A DNA stretch of 38,521 nucleotides from a bacterium (GCA_021801825.1 JAJYXK010000012.1:1-38521); one strand, 5' to 3'. Positions 1-8,696 are shown, counted from the stretch's first letter. Translations and numbers: made by a program. Notes: generated by a model from the letters alone, not told the origin.

Positions 1-90
1 GCGTTAACAAAAAAGGTGCAAATTCAGAGTATTTTCATTGTGGATGGATATACCGGATCGGTAAGTCAGCAATCAATGACCGAGCTATAG
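1..90 (+). CDS. 3' end of an unidentified gene
   Basis: Frame 1 is open from the window edge to a TAG at 88-90 and encodes 29 residues beginning ALTKKVQIQSIFIVDGYTG. The gene lies on the same strand as the PilMN gene 113 bp downstream, so it could be an upstream member of a pilus cluster, but I do not recognise the sequence. Too little is visible to assign a function. Confidence 0.45.
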   Translation, partial: ALTKKVQIQSIFIVDGYTGSVSQQSMTEL

Positions 91-153
91 TCTTTTATGT
101 AATAAAAAAGGAACAATGAAGGATTTCTAATGGTGTAAAATGCTAAAAATGCT

Positions 154-181
154 TTGAGAAAGGAAAGTTTTATATTATACT
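154..181 (+). promoter_or_regulatory. Promoter for the pilMN-leuS transcription unit
   Basis: A -35-like TTGAGA (154-159) and a -10 TATACT (176-181) are separated by 16 nt. The predicted start falls near 188, giving a leader of about 15 nt that contains the purine-rich AGGAAAGAG just upstream of the ATG at 204. Confidence 0.55.
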
Positions 182-203
182 AGATAGATAGGAAAGAGAT
201 TCA

Positions 204-1712
204 ATGAACATTTCATTTCTAAAAAAATTAGTACGAATCATTAATCCTAAAGTTGAAATAGGAGGACTTGAAATAACCGATACCGGCATCGTATTTTTTT
301 CTGTTACTCCAGAAACTCTAAAAACTACTCAATATTCTATATCTCTAGAGGCGGGAGTTATAAAAGAGGGGAAGGTGATTCATGAAGAAGCGCTTACCAA
401 AAGCCTCGTAGAACTTCATAAGCGTATTACTATAAAGAGCAAGAAAGAAATTCCTGTTGTAGTTTCTATTTCTGATGAAAATATCTTCACGCAATTATTC
501 ACTCTTCCTCAACTATCCGAGGGGTCGTTTGAAGAAGCGGTTCGTCTTAATATGCAGACGATTTCTCCAATTAATTTTAACGAAGCATATTCAGGATGGG
601 AGCGTATAGAAAACAATGTTAATGTCGCCGATACCGAAATAATCTCTTCTTTTGTGGAACGACCGGTTATTGATTCTTTCTTGCGATGTCTTAAGAAAAG
701 TGGATTTTTAGCAGTGGCGATTGAGCATCGTTCTATGTCTTTGGCGCGGTTTGTTTCTCAGCGCGAATCATCGTTTGCAAAAACAAAATCATATATTTTG
801 GTACACATTGGAGGAGACGGAATCACTATTGCGGTTATGAGTAAAGGACACTTGTGTTTTGATAAGTTTTCTTCTTGGCAAACGATTCTTAAGGAAATGC
901 ATGTCACACGGGATATTATATTTTCAGACTTCGCGACACTCATTATACGAGAAATTCATCAGGTGAGTAATTTCTTTGTGGGAAGATCTCATGACCCAAT
1001 ATCAGGAGTGTATATTGTGGGAGGGGCCATGGAGAGTCAATTAATAGAAACTCTAAAAAATAAATTCTCATTTGGAGTTTATCCGCTTACTATCACTCAT
1101 ACTCCAAATGATGAAGCATGGTTTGTAAGCGCTGGGGCGGCTCTCCGAGGACTTATTCCTCGTTCACAAGATGCCGCTATTAGTTTAACGCCAGAAGATA
1201 CTCGTGAAATGTTATTGCATACGCAGATACTTTCGTTCGTGGGGGCGTGGCGGGCATTGTTGATAACAGCGGGATCTATTATTTTGGGGGCATTTATTGC
1301 GGTGTATGTATTTCTAAATTATCTTATAGGAACTATTTCTTATGATTTGAATACTTCTATCACCCCCGCAAGTGTTACACGATATAATGAGTTAAAGAAA
1401 GAGGCGACGGTGTTTAATGAAGGAGTTGAGCGCGCTTCCTTGGTACAAAATCAACAAGTTCGTTGGCATAAAATTCTCTCTGATATCTATGGTCAAACAG
1501 GTCCGTTGATAGCGATTGATAGAATCTATATGCAAGCATCAGATTCTGGTATTACTATAAACGCGCGTACCAATAAAGAAGAATCAGCTATTGAGTTTAA
1601 GAGAAGAATAGAGCAACTCTCATCGGTACAGAATGTTCAGTTACCTCTTACCAGCATTACGCAAGCAGATCAGAACAATATCGTGTTCAAGATTACCTTT
1701 AATAAGAAGTAG
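204..1712 (+). CDS. Fused PilM-PilN type IV pilus assembly protein
   Basis: 502 aa. Residues 1 to about 335 look like the actin-like cytoplasmic ATPase PilM: a GGLEITDTGI start, an IEHRSMSLAR segment and a glycine-rich VHIGGDGITIAV strand. One membrane helix follows near residues 347-372. The remaining 130 residues resemble the extracytoplasmic part of PilN, with a coiled stretch and then an alpha/beta domain. In most type IV pilus systems PilM (about 350 aa) and PilN (about 180 aa) are separate proteins, with PilM binding the PilN cytoplasmic tail to link the inner-membrane platform to the assembly ATPases. Here they are one chain. The gene has its own promoter and a purine-rich leader, and leuS follows after 14 bp. 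No other pilus gene is in the window, so the role is inferred from domain form. Confidence 0.72.
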   Translation: MNISFLKKLVRIINPKVEIGGLEITDTGIVFFSVTPETLKTTQYSISLEAGVIKEGKVIHEEALTKSLVELHKRITIKSKKEIPVVVSISDENIFTQLFTLPQLSEGSFEEAVRLNMQTISPINFNEAYSGWERIENNVNVADTEIISSFVERPVIDSFLRCLKKSGFLAVAIEHRSMSLARFVSQRESSFAKTKSYILVHIGGDGITIAVMSKGHLCFDKFSSWQTILKEMHVTRDIIFSDFATLIIREIHQVSNFFVGRSHDPISGVYIVGGAMESQLIETLKNKFSFGVYPLTITHTPNDEAWFVSAGAALRGLIPRSQDAAISLTPEDTREMLLHTQILSFVGAWRALLITAGSIILGAFIAVYVFLNYLIGTISYDLNTSITPASVTRYNELKKEATVFNEGVERASLVQNQQVRWHKILSDIYGQTGPLIAIDRIYMQASDSGITINARTNKEESAIEFKRRIEQLSSVQNVQLPLTSITQADQNNIVFKITFNKK

Positions 1713-1726
1713 AAGCTATTGAAGCA

Positions 1727-4234
1727 ATGAAATATTTACCAAAGCAGATAGAAAAAAAATGGCAGAAAGCATGGGAAGAAAAAAACATATATTCCGCAAA
1801 AAATTTTTCTCAAAAAAAGAAATATTATGCGCTTGTTGAGTTTCCGTATCCTTCGGGAGATGGATTACATACCGGGCACGTGCGTGGATATACCGCAATG
1901 GATATCATTGCGCGTAAGCGTCGCATGGAAGGACATAATGTACTCTATCCCATAGGGTGGGACGCGTTTGGACTCCCTACAGAAAATTATGCTATCCAAA
2001 AAGGATTGCATCCCACCGTTATCACCAAAAAAAATACCGATACATTCCGTCGCCAATTAAAATCACTTGGATTCTCATTTGATTGGGATAGGGAAATTAA
2101 CACAACCGATCCACAATACTATAGATGGACACAGTGGATATTTTTACAGTTGTATGCGCATGGTCTTGCATATAAACAAAAAATGTTTATTAATTGGTGT
2201 CCAAAAGACAAAATTGGACTTGCGAATGAAGAAGTTGTAGATGGCGCATGTGAGCGTTGTGGAACAAAAGTTGAGCAAAGAGAAAAAGATCAATGGATGT
2301 TACGCATTACCGCGTATGCTGAGAAGTTATTAAAAGGATTAGATGCCGTTGATTATATTGAAGCGATTAAGTTGCAACAAAAAAATTGGATTGGGAAGTC
2401 AGAGGGAACACGAATTGAATTTCCAATCCATTATGTAGCAGGCAGCTCTCAATCTCCAGAAAATATAGGAGCAAATTCAATAGAAATATTTACTACGCGC
2501 GTGGACACTATTTTTGGGTGTACGTATGTGGTGGTAAATCCAAAGCATCCTATTCTAGATGCGAATCGCGCATTAATAAAAAATTGGAATGCAGTTGAAC
2601 TATATCGCGCACAGGCAGAGAAAAAAGCGGGTGCACAACGAAGAGAAATTGAAAAGGAAAAAACAGGTGTCAAAATTGAGGGTGTGTGCGTAATAAATCC
2701 TGCAACTAAAAAAGAGATTCCTTTGTTTGTATCAGATTACGTTCTTGCTGAATATGGCACCGGCGCCATTATGGCGGTTCCTGCTCACGACGAAAGAGAC
2801 TTCTCTTTTGCAAAAAAATTTAATCTCCCTATTATCCCCGTGATTACTGCTCACGCAGAATCTACTCCTAATGCAGATGAGGTGTATACGGGGGAAGGTT
2901 TAGTTATAAATTCGGGGAAGTTTATCGGGATGGAGAGCGAAAAAGCAAAAAAAGTAATTGCTGATTTTGTGCACGGAGAATCTGAGGTTCATTACCATCT
3001 GCGTGATTGGGTTTTTTCCCGCCAGCATTATTGGGGGGAACCGATTCCTTTGGTGTTTTGTAAACAATGTGAACAACGTATTAAAGGCGGCACTTTTAAG
3101 AAAGGAATTTTTTCAAAAGGGGAATTATCAAATCCCGGTTGGATTGCTCTTAAAGACAAACAACTTCCTCTGGAATTGCCAAAAGTAAAAAAATATCAAC
3201 CAACTGATACTGGAGAGTCTCCTCTTGCGGCCATGAATGCGTGGACAAAAACGGTGTGTCCGGTATGTAAGGGTGAGGCGGTGCGTGAAACAGATACTAT
3301 GCCTAACTGGGCGGGGTCTAGTTGGTACTTTTTGCGTTATATTGATCCACAAAACAAAAAAGCTCTTGCGGATGGTAAAAAGATGAAGTATTGGATGAAT
3401 GTAGATTGGTATAACGGAGGAATGGAACACACTACATTACACGTATTGTATTCTCGTTTCTGGAACAATTTTTTGTACGACATCGGAGTATCGCCAGTAG
3501 CCGAACCATATAAAAAAAGGACCTCTCACGGAATGATTTTGGGAGAGGGAGGGATTAAGATGTCAAAATCACGAGGTAATGTGGTAAATCCCGATGGAGT
3601 AGTGCAAGCATATGGTGCTGATGCTCTGCGCGTATATGAAATGTTTATGGGACCCTTTGATCAATCAATCGCGTGGGATCCAGGAAGTATTGCAGGATGT
3701 AGCCGCTTTCTTAATAAGGTGTGGGATATTTCAATGAATAAGGTTTCCGCGCGCACGTCTGCAAGTGAAGATTTAAAATATAAAATCAACACTACTATTA
3801 AGAAGGTAAGTGAGGATATAGAGTCAATGAGTTTTAATACCGCAGTTTCAACGCTGATGATATTTGTGAATACGTGCTACGCGCTAGAAGAAATTCCTAA
3901 AAACGTATGGGAACAATGTATTAAACTACTAGCTCCCTTTGCGCCATTTATTACAGAAGAACTATGGCACCAACTAGGTCATAAAAAAAGTATCCATATA
4001 GATATGTGGCCACGGTTTGATGAAAAACATCTTCGCTCCGCGATGACCCCTCTGGTGTGTCAGATAAATGGTAAGAAAAGAGCGGTTGTGGAAATTCCTG
4101 CGGGGACTGAAAAGGAAGGAGCTCTTAAACTAGCGTTGCAAGATAGAGGATTTGCCACCTATGCGAAAGACAAAGAAGTGATTAAAATTATATTTGTGCC
4201 AGATAAGATTATAAACCTGATTATAAAAGATTAA
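1727..4234 (+). CDS. leuS: Leucyl-tRNA synthetase
   Basis: 835 aa, normal for bacterial LeuRS. This cytoplasmic class I synthetase charges tRNA-Leu. The HIGH-type motif is HTGH at residues 48-51, within YPSGDGLHTGHVRGYTAMD. A CxxC pair near residues 170-180 (NWCPKD, CERCG) fits the zinc-binding module. The CP1 editing domain is present with TTRVDTIFG and MAVPAHDERD, whose aspartate is the proofreading residue of the family. A second cysteine cluster (FCKQC, CPVC) precedes the KMSKS motif at about residue 611, and the anticodon-binding and C-terminal domains follow. The ATG lies 14 bp after the pilMN stop with no separate promoter visible, so the two are probably co-transcribed. Confidence 0.97.
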   Translation: MKYLPKQIEKKWQKAWEEKNIYSAKNFSQKKKYYALVEFPYPSGDGLHTGHVRGYTAMDIIARKRRMEGHNVLYPIGWDAFGLPTENYAIQKGLHPTVITKKNTDTFRRQLKSLGFSFDWDREINTTDPQYYRWTQWIFLQLYAHGLAYKQKMFINWCPKDKIGLANEEVVDGACERCGTKVEQREKDQWMLRITAYAEKLLKGLDAVDYIEAIKLQQKNWIGKSEGTRIEFPIHYVAGSSQSPENIGANSIEIFTTRVDTIFGCTYVVVNPKHPILDANRALIKNWNAVELYRAQAEKKAGAQRREIEKEKTGVKIEGVCVINPATKKEIPLFVSDYVLAEYGTGAIMAVPAHDERDFSFAKKFNLPIIPVITAHAESTPNADEVYTGEGLVINSGKFIGMESEKAKKVIADFVHGESEVHYHLRDWVFSRQHYWGEPIPLVFCKQCEQRIKGGTFKKGIFSKGELSNPGWIALKDKQLPLELPKVKKYQPTDTGESPLAAMNAWTKTVCPVCKGEAVRETDTMPNWAGSSWYFLRYIDPQNKKALADGKKMKYWMNVDWYNGGMEHTTLHVLYSRFWNNFLYDIGVSPVAEPYKKRTSHGMILGEGGIKMSKSRGNVVNPDGVVQAYGADALRVYEMFMGPFDQSIAWDPGSIAGCSRFLNKVWDISMNKVSARTSASEDLKYKINTTIKKVSEDIESMSFNTAVSTLMIFVNTCYALEEIPKNVWEQCIKLLAPFAPFITEELWHQLGHKKSIHIDMWPRFDEKHLRSAMTPLVCQINGKKRAVVEIPAGTEKEGALKLALQDRGFATYAKDKEVIKIIFVPDKIINLIIKD

Positions 4235-4249
4235 TTTATTTTTACTGCC

Positions 4250-4378
4250 GTGATTAAGAACATTACGCTTACCTTGTTGGTTATATTTTTCTTCTTGTAT
4301 TTCTTTAATGCTATTGCGCAAGTACGCAACAAGCTACCCGCGGAACGCACCGCTCCATATATAGGCGTTCATAGATAG
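4250..4378 (+). CDS. Possible small membrane or secreted peptide (42 aa)
   Basis: A GTG-started ORF begins 16 bp after the leuS stop. It encodes MIKNITLTLLVIFFFLYFFN, then a short polar tail rich in Arg and Pro that ends at TAG. The hydrophobic N-terminus after a lysine looks like a signal peptide or single membrane helix. It sits between leuS and the terminator hairpin at 4406, so it would be on the leuS transcript. No ribosome site is convincing and I recognise no family. It may be chance. Confidence 0.35.
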   Translation: MIKNITLTLLVIFFFLYFFNAIAQVRNKLPAERTAPYIGVHR

Positions 4379-4405
4379 AAAAGTCTCTTTGATATTAAAT
4401 ACACA

Positions 4406-4429
4406 AAAGGCTCCGTAGACGGAGCCTTT
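4406..4429. terminator. Bidirectional intrinsic terminator
   Basis: A perfect 10-bp hairpin, AAAGGCTCCG / CGGAGCCTTT, with loop TAGA lies between the convergent leuS unit and the lipoprotein gene. The A and T tracts at the two ends let it work in both directions. Confidence 0.85.
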
Positions 4430-4452
4430 CAGTGTGCTGAAGGAGAAGATTT

Positions 4453-5172
4453 TTAATTAAATTTTAGAAAAGTTTTCAATTCGTCGGTATTCGCTCTCTT
4501 TTCTGCCATTCTCTTAAAGAGTTTTCTATCGGCATTAAAAAGAATCTGCCATTCTTTTACCGACAAATGACCTTTTGCAAGTACTTCTTCTGTCAAGGCT
4601 TTTTTCGCGCCGGCCAGTCTTTTGGGTAAGCGGTCCCTGAGATCAAGGATTGAGTAAAGGCTTTCTCTACTTGCTAAGATAATTTCTTTTTTCGCAGCGT
4701 GCTCTTCTAGGGCCAGAACCTCATCTGATATTTTTCCATATGCCTTTTCGTGTAAATTGACCAAAGTGTTCCAGTCCGATAGAGAAAAGGAATTTGTTCC
4801 GAAATCTGATGCCTGGTTTATTAATTCTTTTTCGTTTGGATATGAGAATAGAATTCTTTTTCTTTCTCTTTTTAAGGCCTCGGTTATGTCCTGTACATAA
4901 CCCTCATATGATCTGTAGTATTTGCGAGGTGATTCAATAATCTCCGTGAGTATTTTGGAGGCGTCTTCGAACCTCTTCATTCTTTCCATCGCTGAATAAT
5001 CATAATTTTCAACAGCATATAGGTCATCGAAGAAATTTAATCTCTTTGAGAAATCATCAAACAAGAATTCCCGAGCCTTTTCCCCGGTGGTGTTAATGGG
5101 ACTTTTTTCTTCTTTGCATGCAATAGCTAATGCAAGAATTAAGAATAATGAAAAAATAATTACCTTTTTCAC
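4453..5172 (-). CDS. Predicted lipoprotein of unknown function
   Basis: 239 aa. It begins MKKVIIFSLFLILALAIACK: positive N-terminus, hydrophobic core and a lipobox (A-I-A-C) at Cys19, so export and lipidation are expected. The mature part is charged and almost entirely helix-prone (long Glu/Lys/Arg-rich stretches), with no motif I recognise. The start is GTG at 5172-5170, preceded by an AAGGAG Shine-Dalgarno 8 nt upstream, one of the best in the window. A good sigma70-type promoter at 5272-5300 and a long inverted repeat at 5191-5250 lie upstream, and a terminator follows. These strong signals contrast with the neighbouring genes and may point to a different origin or a need for high expression. 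Confidence 0.75.
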   Translation of the reverse strand: MKKVIIFSLFLILALAIACKEEKSPINTTGEKAREFLFDDFSKRLNFFDDLYAVENYDYSAMERMKRFEDASKILTEIIESPRKYYRSYEGYVQDITEALKRERKRILFSYPNEKELINQASDFGTNSFSLSDWNTLVNLHEKAYGKISDEVLALEEHAAKKEIILASRESLYSILDLRDRLPKRLAGAKKALTEEVLAKGHLSVKEWQILFNADRKLFKRMAEKRANTDELKTFLKFN

Positions 5173-5190
5173 TTTCGTTTCTCCTTATTC

Positions 5191-5250
5191 ATTTTTAGTT
5201 GTTGTTCAAGACCACTAATTCAAAAATAATCTTGAATAACAACTAAAAAT
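5191..5250 (-). repeat. Long inverted repeat in the leader of the lipoprotein gene
   Basis: Two 21-nt arms (5191-5211 and 5230-5250) match as inverted repeats at 20 of 21 positions, and the single mismatch forms a G-U pair in RNA. The loop is 18 nt. The repeat lies between the promoter (5272-5300) and the Shine-Dalgarno near 5181-5186, so it is transcribed into the 5' leader. It could act as an operator or as a stabilising mRNA hairpin. Confidence 0.8.
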
Positions 5251-5271
5251 AGTTTGTAGGTTTCTATTTAG

Positions 5272-5300
5272 AGAATAGCACATATCTAACAAAAAGTCAA
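5272..5300 (-). promoter_or_regulatory. Promoter of the lipoprotein gene
   Basis: On the minus strand, TTGACT (5300-5295) and TATTCT (5277-5272) are separated by exactly 17 nt. The predicted start is near 5265, just before the inverted repeat. Confidence 0.7.
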
Positions 5301-5316
5301 TTACTTAAAACATCAC

Positions 5317-5345
5317 ATAAAAAGCCTTTTTGAAGGCCTTTTTAG
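5317..5345 (-). terminator. Terminator upstream of the lipoprotein promoter, after htrA
   Basis: A hairpin AAGGCC...GGCTT with A/T tracts (one bulged C) lies 30-60 bp beyond the htrA stop. Read on the minus strand it ends in a T run, as expected for an intrinsic terminator. Confidence 0.6.
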
Positions 5346-5376
5346 TCGCTATCTACTAATTTCTAGTCCCTAATCG

Positions 5377-6444
5377 CTAGTTTGTTGGTCGTTCCAGTAG
5401 TGTTGCTACTAGTTTTATTTCCTTTCCGTTGCGAAGTACTAACATTTCTACCTCAGTATCCCCACAAGAATCTTCTAGGAAATCTTCAAGCGTATAACGT
5501 TCATTAAGAGAAGTTCCATTCATAGAAATAATAATGTCGTTCTCTCGCAACCCTGCTTGATCGGCGGGGCTTTTAGGTATAATTGCTGGTTGATGCGGAG
5601 AGGGACTGGTGACTAAGATGCCTTGTCTACTTGGAAGAGAAAGCCCCAGCGCAATAGTGGGAGTAATAACGACATGTCGCACACCTAAAAACGCCCGTCT
5701 GATTTTCCCAAATTTTTTTATATCTTCTAAATCATTCTTTATAGCGTTAATAGGAACTGCAAATCCAATATTTTCTGCCTTTGATACATTAGCTGAGTTG
5801 ATTCCAATAACTTCACCGTTGCTATTAATGAGTGGGCCGCCAGAATTTCCTGGATTAATAGCGGCGTCAGTTTGAATAAGATCGTGAAGCATTTCTTTTC
5901 TGTCTTCATTATGAGCTTCAATAGTTCTTCCCAGACCCGAAATAATGCCGCGCGAAATAGTGTCAGGAAATACCCCCAACACATCTCCGATGGCGTATAC
6001 GGTCTGTCCTAATTTTATGGAAGTAGAATCTCCAAAGGGAAGCGTGGTAAATGTTTTTTCTGTCCGTATGCGTAAATAAGCCACATCGTGAATGGGATCA
6101 GTATCAATAAGTTGTGCTTGATGTATGGTACCATCGTGCAAAGTAACTTCATATTCAAAAGAGCTGGTCTTAATAACGTGAATATTGGTAATAACAATAC
6201 CCGTAGTATCAACGATAAATCCAGAACCCCCTCCACAGTCTAATGCCTCCTCGTCATTTTGATTGGGGTAGGATTTTATTTTTGTTGCGTCTCTTTCAAA
6301 CACAGGAAACCCTTGCGTAATTTTTTTGGTTCGCTTTGGGTCGGTGGTGTCAGTGGTATGGTTAGTTTTTTTTGAGATGCTGATAGAAACAACAGCCGGA
6401 AGGGATTGCTCTATTACTTCAACACGCTTTTCTTCTTCAGTCAT
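5377..6444 (-). CDS. HtrA/DegP-type serine protease with one PDZ domain, no membrane anchor
   Basis: 355 aa, trypsin-like S1C family. The catalytic triad is visible as His89 (TNIHVI), Asp120 (DPIHDVAYL) and Ser201 (GNSGGPL). A single PDZ domain covers roughly residues 255-345, with SPADQAGLRENDIIISMNG as its core. HtrA proteins normally degrade or chaperone misfolded proteins outside the cytoplasm, attached by an N-terminal helix or exported by a signal peptide. This protein starts MTEEEKRVEVIEQSLPAVVS with neither, and an in-frame stop lies a short way upstream, so a longer start is excluded. It may act inside the cell, or the export route is unusual. The usual AIGNPLG loop reads AIGDVLG. 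It belongs to a minus-strand group with the membrane proteins upstream. Confidence 0.9.
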   Translation of the reverse strand: MTEEEKRVEVIEQSLPAVVSISISKKTNHTTDTTDPKRTKKITQGFPVFERDATKIKSYPNQNDEEALDCGGGSGFIVDTTGIVITNIHVIKTSSFEYEVTLHDGTIHQAQLIDTDPIHDVAYLRIRTEKTFTTLPFGDSTSIKLGQTVYAIGDVLGVFPDTISRGIISGLGRTIEAHNEDRKEMLHDLIQTDAAINPGNSGGPLINSNGEVIGINSANVSKAENIGFAVPINAIKNDLEDIKKFGKIRRAFLGVRHVVITPTIALGLSLPSRQGILVTSPSPHQPAIIPKSPADQAGLRENDIIISMNGTSLNERYTLEDFLEDSCGDTEVEMLVLRNGKEIKLVATLLERPTN

Positions 6445-6546
6445 AAAATTAGGGATTAGTGATTAGGAGTTAGTGAAATGGTACAGTTGGACTCGTTACT
6501 AGTTGCCCGCTTCGACTTGCATCAAGCGAGGCGAGCGAGAAACTTA
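6445..6546. repeat. Spacer with short dispersed TTAGTGATTAG-type repeat and hairpin
   Basis: No gene. 6448-6475 contains tandem variants of TTAGGGATTAG / TTAGTGATTAGGAGTTAG. Related strings occur at 5356-5383 (CTAGTCCCTAATCGCTAG) and 36878-36906. The second half (6505-6540) is a GC-richer inverted segment around CGCTTCGACTTGCATCAAGCG. Confidence 0.5.
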
Positions 6547-6738
6547 TCACTTTTTCAAATACCAACCAATAGAAATAAGAACAATTCCCGCAATTCCAAT
6601 CCATGACCAAAACGACCAATCAAAAAATGAAACAGCAATTAATACCGCTATAGCGACTGTAAGCAAAATTTTCCATTTTTGATGCTTTATCCTCATAAGG
6701 TATAACTTAGTATAACGGTTATTTTTTTTGTATGCCAC
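6547..6738 (-). CDS. Small two-helix membrane protein
   Basis: Up to 63 aa with two hydrophobic segments (ILLTVAIAVLIAVSFF and WIGIAGIVLISIGWYL) and a basic N-terminus. The GTG at 6738 overlaps the upstream gene by 20 nt. The internal ATG at 6696 (MRIKHQKWK) lies just after the upstream stop and gives a more usual 49-aa protein. Neither start has a clear ribosome site. It follows the 437-aa membrane protein, so the two are probably co-transcribed. Function unknown. Confidence 0.6.
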   Translation of the reverse strand: MAYKKNNRYTKLYLMRIKHQKWKILLTVAIAVLIAVSFFDWSFWSWIGIAGIVLISIGWYLKK

Positions 6739-8032
6739 TACCGTTTGGCATTGCAGAAGAATTTATTCCTCCAGATAAGTTCATAAACACCTGCCCCATA
6801 ACATCCTCTAATCTTTTAACACCTTGTGGGGGAGTAAGTGAAAGGACGGTATTATAGCTAATATCAGAAACAACAAGTTTTATAGCGGGAATTTCTATGT
6901 CGGGATTATCCATTCTTTTAGTGATAAAATCGGGATTCATAGACACTTCTAATTTGTAAGGAAAATAGTCTGTTCCCACCCATACATCAAAAGATTTTAT
7001 TATCGATGGAGAGCCCTCTTCTATTGAAATGCCTCCATTGGTTAGATCGCTTATTTTCTGCAACATTTCTTTTAATTGTGCTTCATCTAATATAATCATT
7101 AGATGGGTAGTAGAGATATCTCCAACGTTCTCCTCCCCCTTGTTCTCAATATCAGAAATAATTTTTTCTTTATAAGTATTAAATATAGAAATTAACTTAT
7201 CTTTCTTGCTAGTAGATGTCGCTCGTTCATCCGAGGAAGCGCTTGATGTTTTTTCTGGTAATGTTGATTGAGCAAGTTCTTTAAAGGCATCAGTGCTTGA
7301 AGATGTTTTATCTACAGAGAACCACTGATTTTCCAAAAATTTTATATCACCAAATGAGTTTCCAAATAAGAGGGAAAGAGTATTCGTTACCCCGCTCACT
7401 TTTCCGTAAACAGTATTCCCTATACCAAATGAGTTGAGAGTTATGGTAATGGGCGATGTAAGGTGTGTGGAGTTGTGGTATTGTAGTGAAAAATCTGTTT
7501 TAAATGAATCTGTATTCTTTCCGGTAAAATCTATAAATTGTGTTATGGAGAATGAAAAGCCTTCATTAACTAACGCGGTAGAAGAAGTGGTTCTTTTTAT
7601 ATTATGCAGAAAGGTTTTATTCTCAGGAATGCGTGCGTCAACAGCAATAGCTGCGGTTCCTTGTATGGTTTGTATTGAGGGTAATTTTTCAAACATACGA
7701 GAGAGAATTACCGTAGGAGATGTTGTGTATTGTGTGTACGCAAAAACTGCCACCGCAATACAAAATATAATAGCACCAATTATAATGCTATAAGTTTTTA
7801 TATTTTTGTGTTTTGGTACTACGGTATGTTGAGATGCACCCATAAAATCTACTCGTACTGCGCACAGATTGCTTTGTCCTTGAGATGTTATGATGGTGTG
7901 GGCTGCTTTAAGAGCTTCTTCTATATCATGCGAATGCCAGCCGTTTTTTTGTAAGGTTGCTATTATATCAGATTCAACAACGCATGATCGTAATTGATTT
8001 ACAATATACGATACTAATTCGTTATGGTGCAT
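6719..8032 (-). CDS. Membrane-anchored extracytoplasmic protein with N-terminal UBA-like helical domain
   Basis: 437 aa. Residues 1-45 form a three-helix UBA-like segment (LVSYIVNQLR, DIIATLQKNGWHSHDIEEALKAA), a type I associate with CPR membrane proteins. One membrane helix follows at about residues 81-101. The rest is an extracytoplasmic domain of about 330 residues rich in Ser/Thr beta strands, with a low-complexity Ser/Lys linker near residues 258-285. It recalls large lipid-binding or DUF-type beta folds, but I cannot assign a family. It is divergent from the sigma factor gene at 8124, and the 91-bp spacer must hold both promoters. TATACT at 8064-8059 on the minus strand is a candidate -10. 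Confidence 0.8.
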   Translation of the reverse strand: MHHNELVSYIVNQLRSCVVESDIIATLQKNGWHSHDIEEALKAAHTIITSQGQSNLCAVRVDFMGASQHTVVPKHKNIKTYSIIIGAIIFCIAVAVFAYTQYTTSPTVILSRMFEKLPSIQTIQGTAAIAVDARIPENKTFLHNIKRTTSSTALVNEGFSFSITQFIDFTGKNTDSFKTDFSLQYHNSTHLTSPITITLNSFGIGNTVYGKVSGVTNTLSLLFGNSFGDIKFLENQWFSVDKTSSSTDAFKELAQSTLPEKTSSASSDERATSTSKKDKLISIFNTYKEKIISDIENKGEENVGDISTTHLMIILDEAQLKEMLQKISDLTNGGISIEEGSPSIIKSFDVWVGTDYFPYKLEVSMNPDFITKRMDNPDIEIPAIKLVVSDISYNTVLSLTPPQGVKRLEDVMGQVFMNLSGGINSSAMPNGSGIQKK

Positions 8033-8123
8033 AGGTAAAATATTACTTGTTATAAGTATAGCCGCTTTTCTTTGTAAAGAGAATATATTAGAAGTTATTC
8101 TTGTGATAAACTAAATACGTGTT

Positions 8124-8696
8124 ATGGAAAAGGATGACGTGCAATTAATCACGGCGTATCAAAAGGGGGATGCGCGCGCATTAGATGAGCTTATATATAA
8201 ATATACGGGATCCGTGTATGGTTTTGTGCGAAAGTTAGTTCACGTTAGTACAGAGGCGGAAGATATAACGCAAGAAACTTTTATAAAAATGTGGAAAAAA
8301 ATAGATCAGTATGATACACGGTATAATTTTAAGACTTGGCTTTTTACTATCGCGCGCAATTCCGCCATTGATTATTTAAGAAAACAGAAAAATGTTGTTT
8401 TCTCAGATTTGAGTGATGGTGAATCTATTAATTTTGAAGATACGCTTTTTGATATGAGTCCGCTTCCCGATGATTTATTTGACAATAAGAGGCAAAGAGA
8501 GAGATTGAGTATCGCTATAGATAAATTATCAATTCAACATAAGGCTGTAGTGTTACTAAAGCACGAGCAAGATTTTACTTTTGAGGAGATTGCGAGAATC
8601 CTGCATATTCCCATGAATACCGCAAAGGGGCAGTACTACCGGGCAATTCAGGCACTCAAAAAGGATGTAAATGATGCTATGGACCAAATAATGTAA
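8124..8696 (+). CDS. RNA polymerase sigma factor, ECF (sigma-70 group 4)
   Basis: 190 aa, normal for an ECF sigma factor. Region 2 spans about residues 8-90, including TEAEDITQETFIKMWKKIDQYD and FKTWLFTIARNSAIDYLRKQK. A short acidic linker follows, then region 4 (about residues 125-185) with the helix-turn-helix DFTFEEIARILHIPMNTAKG that reads the -35 element. It would direct RNA polymerase to a small regulon. It heads a tightly spaced run of genes: a membrane protein, an anchored DUF5666-like protein, then the MacA/MacB-type efflux genes. This suggests it autoregulates the operon and that the next gene is its anti-sigma partner. A candidate -10 TAAACT with upstream TG lies about 11 nt before the ATG. 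Confidence 0.93.
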   Translation: MEKDDVQLITAYQKGDARALDELIYKYTGSVYGFVRKLVHVSTEAEDITQETFIKMWKKIDQYDTRYNFKTWLFTIARNSAIDYLRKQKNVVFSDLSDGESINFEDTLFDMSPLPDDLFDNKRQRERLSIAIDKLSIQHKAVVLLKHEQDFTFEEIARILHIPMNTAKGQYYRAIQALKKDVNDAMDQIM

